A stretch of 64,000 nt of DNA from Hymenopus coronatus (GCA_030762935.1 CM060883.1:98642501-98706500); one strand, 5' to 3'. Shown: positions 41,201 to 56,200, numbered from the stretch's first letter. Notes: generated by a model from the sequence alone, not told the origin. Translations and numbers: made by a program.

Positions 41201-44200
41201 TCTCCATATTAAGGGATGTGTTGCTAAGATATTTCCTCATTGCACTTTTCAGTGTTCCTCCATATTTAGTGATGTGTTGCTAAGATATTTCCTCATTGCA
41301 GTTTTCAGTGTTTCTCCATATTTAGGGATGTGTAGTTAAGATATTTGCTCATTACACTTTTCAGTTGTTACTCCATATTTAGGGTAGTGTTGCTAAGATA
41401 TGTGATTATTCCACTTTTCAGTGTTTCTCCATATTTAGTGATGTGTTGCTAAGATATTTGCTCATTCACTTTTCAGTGTTACTCCATATTTAGCAATGTG
41501 TTGCTAAGATATTTGCTTATTACACTTTTCAGTGTTTCTCCATATTTAGCAATGTGTGGCTAGGATATTTGCTCATTGCACTTTTCAGTGTTTCTCCATA
41601 TTTGGCAATGTGTTGCTAAGATATGTGCTCATTGCACTCTTCAGTGTTTCCCCATATTTAGTAATCTGTTGCTAAGATATTTGCTCATTGCACTTTTCAG
41701 TATTTCTCTATATTTAGCAATGTGTTGCCAGATATTTGATCATTCCACTTTTCAGTGTTTCTCCATATTTAGCAATTTGTTGCTAAGATATTTCCTCATT
41801 TCCCTTTTCGGGGTTTCTCCATTTTTAGTAATGTGTTGCTAAGAAATTTGCTATTGCACTTTTCAGTGTTACTCCATATTTAGCAATGTGTTGCTAAGAT
41901 ATTTGCTCATTGCACTTTTCAGTGTTTCTCCATATTTAGCAATGTGTTGCTAAGATATTTGCTCATTGCACTCTTCAGTGTTTCTCCATATTTAGTAATG
42001 TGTTGCTAAGATATTTGCTCATTGCACTTTTCAGTGTTTCTCCATATTTAGCAATGTGTTGCTAAGATATTTACTCATTGCCCTTTTCAGTGTTTCTCCA
42101 TATAAAGTAATGTGTTGCTAAGATATTTGCTCATTGCACTTTTCAGTGGTTCTCCATATTTAGCAATGTGTTGCTAAGATATTTGCTCATTGCATATTTC
42201 TGTGTTTCTCCATATTTAGTAATGTGTTGCTAAGATATTTGCAGATAGCACTTTTCAGTGCTTCTCCATATTTTATAATGTGTTGCTAAGATATTTCCTC
42301 ATTGCCCTTTTCAGTGTTTCTCCTTATTTAGTGATGTGTTGCTAAGAGATTTGCTCATTGCACTTTTCAGTGTTTCTCCATATTTAGCAATGTGTTGCTA
42401 AGGTATTTGCTCATTCACTTTTCAGAGTTTCTCCATATTTATTGGTGTGTTGCTAAGATATTTGCTCATTGCACTTTTCAGTGTTTCTCTATATTTAGTG
42501 ATGTGTTGCTAAGATATTACATCATTGCCCTTTTAAGTGCTTCTCCATATTTAGTAATGTGTTGCTAAGATATTTGCTCATTGCACTTTTCAGTGTTTCT
42601 CCATATTTACGGATGTGTTGCTAAGATAGTTCCTCATTGCACTTTTCAGTGCTTCTCCATATTTAGTGATGTGTTGATAAGATATTTCCTCATTGCCTTT
42701 TTAAGTGCTTCTCCATATTTAGTAATGTGTTGCTAAGATATTTCCTCATTGCACTTTTCAGTGTTTCTCCATATTTACGGATGTGTTGCTAAGATAGTTC
42801 CTCATTGCACTTTTCAGTGTTTCTCCATATTTAGTGATGTGCTGCTAAGCTATTTGCTATTGCACTTTTCAGTGTTTCTCCATATTTAGAGATGTGTTGC
42901 TAAGATATGTGATTATTCCACTTTTCAGTGTTTCTCCATATTTAGGTGTTTCTCCATATTTAGCAATGTGTTGCTAAGATATTTGCTCTTTACACTTTTC
43001 AGTGTTTCTCCATATTTAGTGATGTGTTGCTAAGATATTTGTTCATTGCACTTTTCAGTGTTTCTCCATATTTAGGGATGTGCTGCTCAGATATTTCTTC
43101 ATTGCACTTTTCAGTTTTTCTCCATATTTAGGTATGTGTTGCTAAGATATTTCCTCATTGCCCTTTTCAGTGTTTCTCCTTATTTAGTGATGTGTTGCTA
43201 AGATATTTACTCATTGCACTTTTCAGTGTTTCTCCATATTTAGCAATGTGTTGCTAAGATATTTCCTCATTGCACTTTTCAGTGCTTCTCCATATTTAGG
43301 GATGTGTTGTTAAGATAGTTCCTCATTGCACTTTTCAGTGTTTCTCCAAATTTAGGGATGTGTTGCTAACATATTTGCTATTGCACTTTTCAGTGTTTCT
43401 CCATATTTAGGGATGTGTAGCTAAGATACTTCCTCATTACACTTTTCAGTGTTCCTCCATATTTAGTGATGTGTTGCTAAGATATTTCCTCATTTCACAT
43501 TTCAGTGTTTCTCCATATTTAGGGATGTGTAGCTAAGATATTGCTCATTTGCACTTTTCAGTGTTTCTCCATATTTAGTGAGTGTTGCTAAGATATTTGC
43601 TCATTCACTTTTCAGTGTTTCTCCATATTTAGGGATGTGTTGCTAAGATATTTCCTCATTGCACTTTACATTGTTTCTCCATATTTAATGATGTGTTGTT
43701 AAGATGTTTCCTCATTGCACTTTTTAGTGTTTCTCATAATTTAGGGATGTGTTGCTAAGATATTTCCTCATTGCACTTTTCAGTGCTCCTCCATATTTAG
43801 TGATGTGTTGCTAAGATATTTCCTCATTGCAGTTTTCAGTGTTTCTCCATATTTAGGGATGTGTTGCTAAGATAGTTCCTCATTGCACTTTTTAGTGCTT
43901 CTCCATATTTCGTGATGTGTTGCTAAGATATTTACTCATTGCCCTTTTCAGTGTTTCTCCATATAAAGTAATGTTATGCTAAGATATTTGCTCATTGCAC
44001 TTTTTAATGTTTCTCCATATTTAGCAATGTTTTGCTAAGAAATTTGCTATTGCACTTTTCAGTGTTTCTCCATATTTAGTGATGTGTTGCTAAGATATTT
44101 GCTATTGCACTTTTCAAGGTTTCTGCATATTTAGAGATGTGTTGCTAAGTTATTTGCTGATTGCACTTTTCAGTGTTTCTCCATATTTAGGTGTTTCTCC

Positions 44201-47200
44201 ATATTTAGCAATGTGTTGCTAAGATATTTGCTCTTTGCACTTTTCAGTGTTTCTCCATATTTAGTGATGTGTTGCTAAGATATTTCCTCATTGCCCTTTT
44301 CAGTGTTTCTCCTTATTTAGTGCTGTGTTGCTAAGATATTTGCTCATTGCACTTTTCAGTGTTTCTCCATATTTAGCAATGTGTTGCTAAGGTATTTGCT
44401 CATTTAGTGTTCATTGTTTCTCCATATTTATTGGTGTTTTGCTAAGATATTTGCTCATTGCACTTTTCAGTGTTTCTCCATATTTAGTGATGTGTTGCTA
44501 AGATATTACCTCATTGCCCTTTTAAGTGCTTCTCCATATTTAGTAATGTGTTGCTAAGATATTTCCTCATTGCACTTTTCAGTGTTTCTCCATATTTACG
44601 GATGTGTTGCTAAGATAGTTCCTCATTGCACTTTTTAGTGTTTCTCCATATTTAGCAATGTTTTGCTAAGAAATTTGCTATTGCACTTTTCAGTGTTTCT
44701 CCATATTTAGTGATGTGTTGCTAAGATATTTGCTATTGCACTTTTCAAGGTTTCTGCATATTTAGAGATGTGTTACTAAGTTATTTGCTGATTGCACTTT
44801 TCAGTGTTTCTCCATATTTAGGTGTTTCTCCATATTTAGCAATGTGTTGCTAAGATATTTGCTCTTTGCACTTTTCAGTGTTTCTCCATATTTAGTGATG
44901 TGTTGCTAAGATATTTCCTCATTGCCCTTTTCAGTGTTTCTCCTTATTTAGTGCTGTGTTGCTAAGATATTTGCTCATTGCACTTTTCAGTGTTTCTCCA
45001 TATTTAGCAATGTGTTGCTAAGGTATTTGCTCATTCACTTTTCAGTGTTTCTCCATATTTATTGGTGTTTTGCTAAGATATTTGCTCATTGCACTCTTCA
45101 GTGTTTCTCCATATTTAGTGATGTATTGCTAAGATATTACCTCATTGCCCTTTTAAGTGCTTCTCCATATTTAGTAATGTGTTGCTAAGATATTTCCTCA
45201 TTGCACTTTTCAGTGTTTCTCCATATTTACGGATGTGTTGCTAAGATAGTTCCTCATTGCACTTTTTAGTGTTTCTCCATATTTACCAATGTTTTGCTAA
45301 GAAATTTGCTATTGCACTTTTCAGTGTTTCTCCATATTTAGTGATGTGTTGCTCAGATATTTGCTATTGCACTTTTCAGTGTTTCTGCATATTTAGAGAT
45401 GTGTTGCTAAGTTATTTGCTGATTGCACTTTTCAGTGTTTCTCCATATTTAGGTGTTTCTCCATATTTAGCAATGTGTTGCTAAGATATTTGCTCTTTGC
45501 ATTTTGCAGTGTTTCTCCATATTTAGTGATGTGTTGCTAAGATATTTCCTCATTGCCCTTTTCAGTGTTTCTCCTTATTTAGTGATGTGTTGCTAAGATA
45601 TTTACTCATTGCACTTTTCAGTGTTTCTCCATATTTAGCAATGTGTTGCTAAGATATTTCCTCATTGCACTTTTCAGTGCTTCTCCATATTTAGGGATGT
45701 GTTGTTAAGATAGTTCCTCATTGCACTTTTCAGTGTTTCTCCAAATTTAGGGATGTGTTGCTAACATATTTGCTATTGCACTTTTCAGTGTTTCTCCATA
45801 TTTAGGGATGTGTTGCTAAGATACTTCCTCATTACACTTTTCAGTGTTCCTCCATATTTAGTGATGTGTTGCTAAGATATTTCCTCATTTCACATTTCAG
45901 TGTTTCTCCATATTTAGGGATGTGTAGCTAAGATATTGCTCATTGCACTTTTCAGTGTTTCTCCATATTTAGTGAGTGTTGCTAAGATATTTGCTCATTC
46001 ACTTTTCAGTGTTTCTCCATATTTAGGGATGTGTTGCTAAGATATTTCCTCATTGCACTTTACATTGTTTCTCCATATTTAATGATGTGTTGTTAAGATG
46101 TTTCCTCATTGCACTTTTTAGTGTTTCTCATAATTTAGGGATGTGTTGCTAAGATATTTCCTCATTGCACTTTTCAGTGCTCCTCCATATTTAGTGATGT
46201 GTTGCTAAGATATTTCCTCATTGCAGTTTTCAGTGTTTCTCCATATTTAGGGATGTGTTGCTAAGATAGTTCCTCATTGCACTTTTCAGTGCTTCTCCAT
46301 ATTTCGTGATGTGTTGCTAAGATATTTCCTCATTGCACTTTTATGTGTTTCTCCATATTTAGTGATGTGTTGCTAAGATATTTGCTCATTGCACTTTTAT
46401 GTGTTTCTGCATATTTAGTGATGTGTTGCTAAGATATTTGCTCAGTGCACTTTTATGTGTTTCTCCATATTTAGCTATGTGTTGCTAAGATAATTGATCA
46501 TTCACTTTTCAGATGTTATTCCATATTTAGGGATGTGTTGCTAAGATATTTGCTATTGCACTTTTCAGTGTTTCTCCATATTTAGCAATGTGTTGCTAAG
46601 ATATTTGCTATTGCACTTTTCAGTGTTTCTCTATATTTAGCAATGTGTTGCTAAGATATTTCCTCATTGCACTTTTCAGTGCTGCTCCATATTTAGTGAT
46701 GTGTTGCTAAGATATTTCCTCATTGCACTTTTCAGTGTTTCTCCATATTTAGCAATGTGTTGCTAAGATATTTCCTCATTGCACTTTCAGTGTTTCTCCA
46801 TATTTAGGGATGTGTTGCTAAGATATTTCCTCATTGGACTCTTCAGTGCTTCTCCATATTTAGCAATGTGTTGCCAAGGTATATGCTCATTGCTCTTTTC
46901 AGTGTTTCTCCATATTTAGTGATGTGTTGCTAAGATATTTGCTCATTCACTTTTCAGTGTTTCTCCATATTTAGTGATGTGTTGCTAAGATATTTGCTCA
47001 TTGCACTTTTCAGTGTTTCTCGATATTTAGTGATGTGTTGCTAAGATATTTCCTCATTGCAGTTTTCAGTGCTTCAACATATTTAGCAATGTGTTGTTAA
47101 GATATTTGCTATTGCACTTTTCAGTGTTTCTCCATATTTAGGGATGTGTTGCTAAGATATTTCCTCATTGCACTCTTCAGGCTTCTCCTTATTTAGCAAT

Positions 47201-50200
47201 GTGTTGCTAAGATATTTGCTCATTGCACTTTTCAGTGTTTCTCCATATTCAGTGATGTGTTGCTAAGATATTTGCTCATTGCACTCTTAAGTGTTTCTCC
47301 ATATTTAGCAATGTGTTGCTAAAATATTTGCTATTGCACTTTGCAGTGTTTCTCCATATTTAGGGACGTGTTGCTAAGATATTTTCTCATTGCACTCTTC
47401 AGTGCTTCTCCATATTTAGCAATGTGTTGCTAAGATATTTGCTCATCACAGTTTACAGTGGTTCTCCATATTTAGTGATGTGTTGCTAAGATATTTGCTC
47501 ATTGCACTTTTCAGTGTTTCTCCATATTTAGTGATGTGTTGCTAAGATATTTTGGACAGTCGCAGTGATGATTTTTGTAAAATATGATTTAAATTTTTCT
47601 ACTAAGTTTTAAATTTTGATTTTTTTTCTTTTAGGTTTAACGATTCAACATAAGTCGGGGCTTTGGCTTTAACATTTATGAAGTTGAAGCATTGTTTGTT
47701 ACGAGTATGCTCGTGTACAGCTCCCTCCTGCCCATGGTTTATAATCAAGATTAAACAACTTGCGCACCGTTTCAAATTTGTCAGCCAGGGTACTTTGAGA
47801 TTAGATAACTTTTAGAAAGTGTTAGCAACCAGCTGCTTCAAGCAAAGTTAAGCATTCTCTTATGCGAGTAGAGTTACCTCTTCAAAATAAACTCTCAGAA
47901 TTTTTCAACTCTGATCCCTCAAAGCTGGTGTTCACAATGCTGAACAAACATTGCGATAAGTGAAGATCTTGTGAACACTCTGTCAATTTTGAAAGTGCAC
48001 AGACAGCTGAAAGGTGGCATTGTGATATGTGAACAGCTAATTTTCAAAGTACAGTGAGATTCTGACTGATCAAAGACACAATGTAAGCAAAGAGATTTGG
48101 AACTCATGACCTTGCTATCATTTGAAGTGTGACTCACATGGTCAATTAGCATTTCATAATGACTGACAGAAGTGCAATTAATATACAAGTAAAACTGCAT
48201 CAATAAAAATAACAAGCTTGCTTCCACGACTTGATACATAAAGTGTTTGTATTTAAAATAGGTTATGTGTTCTGTAATTTTCATTTATAACCAAACTTTT
48301 AAAATAATACATCCCAAAACTGTCTATAAAATCAACTTTATTACACTAAAACCCATTGAAAAATAACACCAAAAAGAATGAAGAATAACACTGAAATGTT
48401 CTAAAATAAAACAAGATTTTCCTGTCCCTGGTATTTACTTCAAATAAGATGCACTAAACTAAAGCAATAGTGCTGGGCGCTGTATGAAACAATTAAAATA
48501 TGTAATGATCTCCCCAGCGCTATCTGAAGAGAGAAGTTGGCAACTACAATATCTTTAAAGCTTATCTTAAACACTACCTTTGTGATAAGTAGAAGAATGT
48601 TTAAATCAATAATCTTTTCTTGTAATGTCAGCATTAAGTGAAGTGATTTATAGTCAGGATAGTAAATAAAAATATTGTATTATTATTACTGTTGTTACCA
48701 TTATGTATACTATGTCATTGGCATTTCAACTGGGTATTACCTACATTATTGTTTATTTAATTCAATTGTATTGTACATTGCATTATTACATTGACAGCGC
48801 TGCCACCAGGCCACGCCCTAAGCAGTGAAATAAAGTATCTACCTACCTATCTATCCTAACCTAACCTACCTTAACCTAACCTAACCTAACCCTACCCTAA
48901 CCCAACCCAACCTAACCTAACCTACCTACAGGGGTATGAAAGCCAAATAAACTGTTTTTTTTTACTAATTTTACTGTGTTTTGAGAACTAGAAATGTAAC
49001 AAAAATGTATGCACTTTAACATTAAGTAAGCAGCAATGTACAAATGCCACTAATATGTTTAATGTACATACTTAATATTTTAAAGCACACACCTTTATAT
49101 TAAATTGTTATGCTCTTTACTTACAAGGAAGGATGTAAGTGACTATACCAATGTACCCACATTTTAAGCTAAAAGTGTATATTTTAGTGCCAAATTCTGG
49201 CATTCGTTATGTATAAGTGATATGACACAGACTGAGTCAGGTGAGTTGTTATGTTTAGTAACTCTTACATTAAGTGGACTAGAAAATTAATATTTATTGC
49301 GAGTATTTTAGCATTGTAATTTGAAATATAGACCGTGCACATGTAGTTTTGAGAGCAATAACTACGGATCGGATTCTTAGGTTTTTATCTATTATTTTCC
49401 TTGTTTCTAAAACTAAAAAAATCCTAATATTTTTCTGATCATACTCAAAAGAGACATATTTATGAATTCTATAATACCTAAAAAAAAAAAAAAAAACCAA
49501 ATGATGTGTGAATTAATTCCTTGCACTGGTTGATTGAGAAAAATTCCATCTGCCAGAAAATTCAAATAAAATAAGTTTTTCATGGCTAAGTATGCTCGGG
49601 CCATAATGACCCGGAAGAAAATTTAAAAAAGCAAGACAAGTATGATGTCTTGGCGACTACATAACACCGGAAGTGACCTTTCTTTCACAATTCATAGAAT
49701 TTCTTTTTACTTTCTTTGCCTTTCTTTAATTGGCTGACAAATTTAGCTTCCTACTTCCTACACAGTTAACTATTACAAATGTAGCTGTGACAAAGAGAGG
49801 TAGAGAAATATACTTTATTGTGTCTGAAATCTACCCACCAGTTGAAAACATAAAGGAGATTTTAGTCATGGTGTAGAACGAGTGAATGGTTGTGTAGTGC
49901 TGACTGTGCTAAATTGCATTTGTTAAAGCGGATTTGAGATTATTCTAATTTTACCACAGATGACAAAATAATGTTTTGCCAAGCTTGCCAGAAAAATGAA
50001 AGTGGCAATTTATTTTTATTTGTTTATATTAGGTTATCTCTCTGCCATATTATGTATAAGTTTACCTTGTTTTATACGATTAACTAATATTATTTATTTT
50101 ACTGTGTGGGTGAAAAACGAACAGAAATCTCGCTTGCTGCAGCTCAAGGTCAGCATTGCAACATGGATGCGCAGAAATGCAAAGTTCTGCTGTTCATTTC

Positions 50201-53200
50201 TTCAGTTATTGTAAAACAACCTCACAACTTCAACATCCATCGATGCAAAGCCCTTGTTTCTTCTAGTATACCATTTCATGCCCAGAAATGCAACAAATTT
50301 AAAGAATTTCTGGAAGATGTCAGTGGCAAAAAAGTTCTTGATGAATCGACGTTATGTAAGAATTATTTGGACAAAATATACCAGTGAAACACATTAGGAA
50401 GGATGAGGCATCTATGTGTCAGTAGATGAAACTACAGACAGATTCTTGTCGTGGGAAAGTTGGATCCCATTGCACCAGGGAAGCCCAATCTGTTTGGATA
50501 AGACAAATGACAGTACGATCGCCAGTCGTGGAGTTAAGGATGCATTAAAGGTATTGCGATTTGGAGAAAATCAGGATTGCTACAGACAGAGCTGCATACC
50601 CTTTCTATCCCAACATGCTTCACGGTATCCATTGTGTGGCGGAGGAAATTAGAGGACCTTTTCCACATGTTAATACCATTATTTCATCTGCGAAGAAAAT
50701 CTTCGGATTGAAAAGTTTAAGGAAATGTTGCCAGGAGTCTGTTTTCCACCAGAGCCAGATGGGGAGTATCACCTTGGGTAGCTATGTATTATGAAAGCAT
50801 TTTAATGAAATGAAAGAGCTTGTGGATACTTTTGACTCAAATGAGTCAGCCTCTATTTCAAAAACAAAATTGATATTTCATACTAGGAAGATTTGTGATT
50901 CCCTAGCAATTCTCAAGCCACATTTTTCAGATATTCCTGGAATCTTCAAGCCTAGAACTCAAAGATGTCACTGGTATCACAGACTCGGTTCTCAAGAAAA
51001 AAGTCCCAGGACCTGTTGGTGAAGCCGTGACATGCATACTCAATAATGTTCTTCATAGAAACCCGGGATTTAAACAGTGAACTCCATTGTTCAAGGAGAG
51101 CAACATTGAAATCACCAGCTGACTTGGGGGCCTGTTACAGTGACATTGATTGACCTCGTATGAGGTGGAAAGAACATTTTCTGCTTTCAAGCACGTTCTA
51201 AGTGACAATAGAAAAGCTTTATAATAACTCTATGGCACGACAGCTCATAAGGAACCTTGGTCTACTGCCCGGCCCCTGCATCCCCCATCGGACCACTACA
51301 GACGTCATGGATGGGGTGCAGTATTGGAGGGTGAGACGTGGTCAGCGCCTCGATCACTCCCGGCTGGTTAATGTGGTCCTCATGACCTGGAGCTGCTACT
51401 TCTCCATCAAGTAGCTACTCGGTTGGCCCCCCAGGGACCTCACGAGGCTAAGTGCACCCCGCACCAGGTCTCCCAGCAGGGGAAAGATCCCCTCACCGGT
51501 ACCGGGAATCGAACCCAGCAGCAGTGCTACCACCCTGCTAATAAAAAACTTTACAGTAGAGAACTTGAAGAGATATTTGGTTATTTACTGTAATCAAGAA
51601 AAGTGCAGCTAAATCTCTTATTGTTGTTGTTTACTGTCACTGTCAGGAAAGTGCAGGTAAACTTCTTGCTTCTACAAAATTCATAATCATAAAATTAAGT
51701 AAATGGCCTAGAGTATTAAAATCCTTGGTTTTATTGAATTTGAATAATAAAGTGAGCAATATTTGTCTAAACCTGTGAAGTCCTGGGTGAATAAAGTTTC
51801 ATTATGTAAAATAGTAACATTGTTGTTGCAATGAGATTTTCTGTAAACAATTACGCATCAACTTTAATCTTTGCACAGTTTATAACAGATTGCTGCACTG
51901 TGTAGTAACAAAAGCCAAGTGATATTTTTAATGTTGAATGCTTGTCTTCAAGTTTTAATGTACTTGGAAGTTTAAGATGTTTACTATTAATTGTAATGTG
52001 AGAACTTCAAATGCTGTATACTTGATGTATTTAATTTTGTATGCTTTGATACGTTCTATGTTCAAGGCCATTATGAGCCTACAGAATGCAATCTAAATAA
52101 ATCTAATCTGCTTTTACAGTAAATATAGATTTGATTAGCCACAAAAGATTTTAACTATAACAAAATTCATTTTTACTTTCTCTACACGTACTATGTACAT
52201 AGTGTATAGAGAAGGTATTGTAATGCACCCAAAAATTCAATACCGAGATTTCACTGGCAATACATGTTTTGGGATCCCTTGAATCCAACAAAGATTTTTA
52301 GAAAAATGTCCCTGTGTGTGTCTGTATCAGTGGGCAGCATAGCTCAAAAATGAAAATTCCTTAAGTACCAAACTTGGTACTTAATTTCAGTATCTTCTAA
52401 GGATGCGCCTTAGAAGATTTTTTTTTTTTTAAAAAAAACCACCTCCAAATACCCTTTACATGGAAAGATATTCAGAAATTTTGATTTTCTCAAAAATGGC
52501 TCTATCAATTTTGATTAAAATATCCTATATTAAAGTTATTTACATAACAAATAAAATTTATATCTTGAATAACCTCAGAAGACATCTTTATTCTGGATGA
52601 ATTTTGCATAACTGATAACCATAAGAGATAAACAGAAACTTACTACACAAAAAATGTAGATCTTGTTAAAGCACACAATTTATTTATCTTTCATGAGTTG
52701 ACTGTTTCTGAGATATTCCGTATTATTGGTTTCGGTTTTAAAATACTTTTCTCATATGGGAATTTGTCAACTCCTGTCCATACAAAGCAAGTTCAATCAC
52801 ATAGCAACCAGCTTTTGACTATCACTTTAACCTAAGGTACTCCCTTATTTCCTTCTACTTACAAGGAAGCAAGTAATAAGATCAGTTCTGCTAATTTTTT
52901 GTTCATTAGTATGAAGTAAATAGAAGAATAAGTTTTTAACAATAATTTGTTGTAGAGATGTAGAGAAAATCATGTGAATGCTGCACATCAGATTTTTTTC
53001 TGTGGTAAACACCTGCTTGAATTTAAAACATTCATGATAGGTGGAGTCAGACTGAAAAGTTCAATACCATAGATGATCTCCTAGTCTCTAGCTAGTTGCT
53101 CTATTCTCTGAGCTACCATGGCATTAAATTCTTCAACTGATTCAGCTGTTTTCCAAGTTATTTTGAGTTGACGTATACCAATAGTGACTTACAATGTTGC

Positions 53201-56200
53201 CATGGTAACTCAGAAATTAGAGCAGTCTGGGAACTTGAACTTTCAGTGTGACTCCACCTATTCAACTCCTGTCCTATGCACAGTTTGTGTCAAAAAACAT
53301 AAAGTTGATAGTTAACCAGCCATATTAACAAGACTGTCAGCGATCTGTTTACTGAAAATAGCACACTTTAATTTTTGTTTTCAGGTACATACATCCTCCT
53401 GACAAGAGAGATCTTCAAGCTCAGGTTGAAGTGGCGTCCCTCTCCTGTCAAGTAACAGAGCAGATGCTGGAACTCGGAGAAACTCTGTGGATAGTACCAG
53501 AAACTCTTGTGAGGCAAATACGTCGCTCTAATGAAGAAGAATACTATAGAAAGTATGAATACTTTTAAAAAACCTTTGGTTTTAACAAATACAAATACGA
53601 GAGCCATCCAGAAAGTGACAGATGATTGGCAAAACTAAATGATAATAAAAGTTATGAACACAAAACTTTATTTGCAATACAAAGTTACTCTATCTCTCAA
53701 TGTAATCTCCCTTCTGTTAAGATATTCACCGTCACGTGGTACCATTTTGTCAATGCTGATGTTATACTTTTCTACTTCTTAAACTTATTCATTTGTTTTG
53801 AGTGCACAAAATATTTGGCCAATTGAATTTTGTAGCAAATAATGCAAGTGTATGGTGATGAATCTTCAGTGAGGAAATGGCACATAATTTACGAGTAATC
53901 AAGGAAGAACATAACAGTGTGTACGATAAAGACCGGAGTGGAAGTTCATCAATCGTTATGGAGGAGTTGAAAGCAAATGTTGATAAAAGAATTAAGAAAA
54001 ACCGGAGTTTAACTTTGGTCATTGTACATGACTTTTTGGATGGAAAAGATTTCCCAACCAATAAAGACCTCAAAGTAACAGTGACATCTTGACTCAGATC
54101 TTTACCAGTAGAAGAGTATAACATCTGCATTGAAAAACCGGTATAATGAGGGAATAAATAATACCTTGATAGCAATGACGATTACGTTGAGAAATAGAGT
54201 AAGGTAGTGTAACTTTGTAAATAAAGTTTGGTGTTGATAACTTTCCTTATTATTTAGTTATGTCAAATTGTCTCTTCACTTTCTGGATGACCCTCATACT
54301 AATTGCAATAGGTACTAAGTAAAGCCATGAGTAGATTGTTTTGATGTTTTAGTTTTTATCAAAAGCATTATGATAAATGTTTTATTTTCAACTAATTTTG
54401 TAGACATTCAGCCAAATTGAATTACCTGTAGCTACTACATGAAACCACTCAGTGCACAGAAGGCGTAGGTCCATCCCATTCATTTATTATCTAGCGAGAT
54501 GTGAGTGAGTAGCCTTATAAATGGTATTTGGTGTTTTATATTTTAACTAATACACAGCTGTTCTGAAAAGTGACTTTTTAAAAGAAACTTTAAATATTTG
54601 TAATGAAAAATTAATATATTATGAAATAAAACATATTCTTTTGAATCTTTGTATGAAGAAGATTTTTATAAATCTAAAATCTCTGCAATATCTTATGAAC
54701 TGAATACATATTTTCATGAGAACTAGTAGTTTGATAATGTATTATTGGTGTTTTGTCTTTGTTAATTGCCTGTGTCATCTAGATCAAGCATTTTGTCCTG
54801 AAATTATGAAACCTGTTTATTTTACTAAAGCTAGGAGGCCTGAAAGTTAGTTTAACTTGTATCTATTTTAAGAAGTAAGAATATTCCCAGCATTTTAAAA
54901 TGAATGGTGGGCACCTACTGTGATTTCATTATCTTTGATAAATGTTGATTGAACAAAAGCTAACGGAAATTAAACATTAAACAACAAAATGAAAGGATCC
55001 TTCTATTTTGAGGATTTTTCTTTAAAATACAGGGTGTTTCAAAAATATGGGGCATAATTTCAGGTATGTATTTCCCACATGAAGACAATCAAAATAGTTC
55101 ATTATAACATGTGTCCGAAAATGCTTCATTTCGGAGTTATGGCCTTCACAACATTGGAATTCACTGGAACATTTTTCTTTCCGCAGGTCTTTGCCGTCAA
55201 AGGAGACATTAGGAGGGCGCTCTGATAGTTAGTTCTGAGGAAGGTTACATTCAGTGTTCTTTAGGCGTTAAGACTGTGCGACATGTATTCAAATCAAGAG
55301 CTGGCAGAGATACATTTCATGCACAGTAAGGCGGACGGCAATGCTGCGCTGGCTCGTCGTTTGTACCAGGAGAGGTACCAACAGCGACAATGTCCAGATC
55401 GAAAGACATTTGTACGTCTCCATTCCCGTCTGTGCAAGTATGGAACATTCACCTCTTCTGGTTTGGGAAGGGCACGACCAAGATCTACAACTCCAGAAGT
55501 GCAGGAGGAGATTCTGGAGACTGTGGACAGGACTCCTTCTATCAGCACACGATGGTTAGCGTTGCAAGTCAATGTTTCTCATACGACTGTCTGGAGACTG
55601 TTGAACGAGTATCAATTGTATCCTTATCATTTACAACGTGTACAGGTCCTGTCACCAGCAGATTACCCTGCACGAGTTAGGTTCTGTCAGTGGTTCTTGC
55701 AGCAGTGTGGTGTAAATCTGAACTTTTCTGCCGTTGTATTATTTACAGATGAAGCACAGTTCACAACAGATGGCATAACAAATTTCCACAATCAGCACGT
55801 ATGGTCGCATGAAAACCCACGTGCAACTGTTGTATCTCATCACTAGGTGCGGTTCTCCCTCAACATGTGGGCCAATATCATTAGTGATCGATTAGTTGGA
55901 CCCCATATACTTGTAAACAGACTTACGGGGCAGGCGTACACAAACTTCCTGGAAAACACCATACCTGACGTTTTCGAAGACACTCCACTGATCAATCATC
56001 AACAGATTCACTTCTTGCATGATGGCGCTCCTGCACACTTCAGTCTTACGGCTCGCCGGTACTTGGATCGAAGGTTTCCTGATCGATGGATAGGTAGAGG
56101 TGGCCCAATTGCTTGCCCTCCACCCTCACCTGATCTGAACCCTCTCGATTTCTACTTGTGGGGGCATTTAAAATCATTGGTTTATTCGTCTTCGGTGCCG

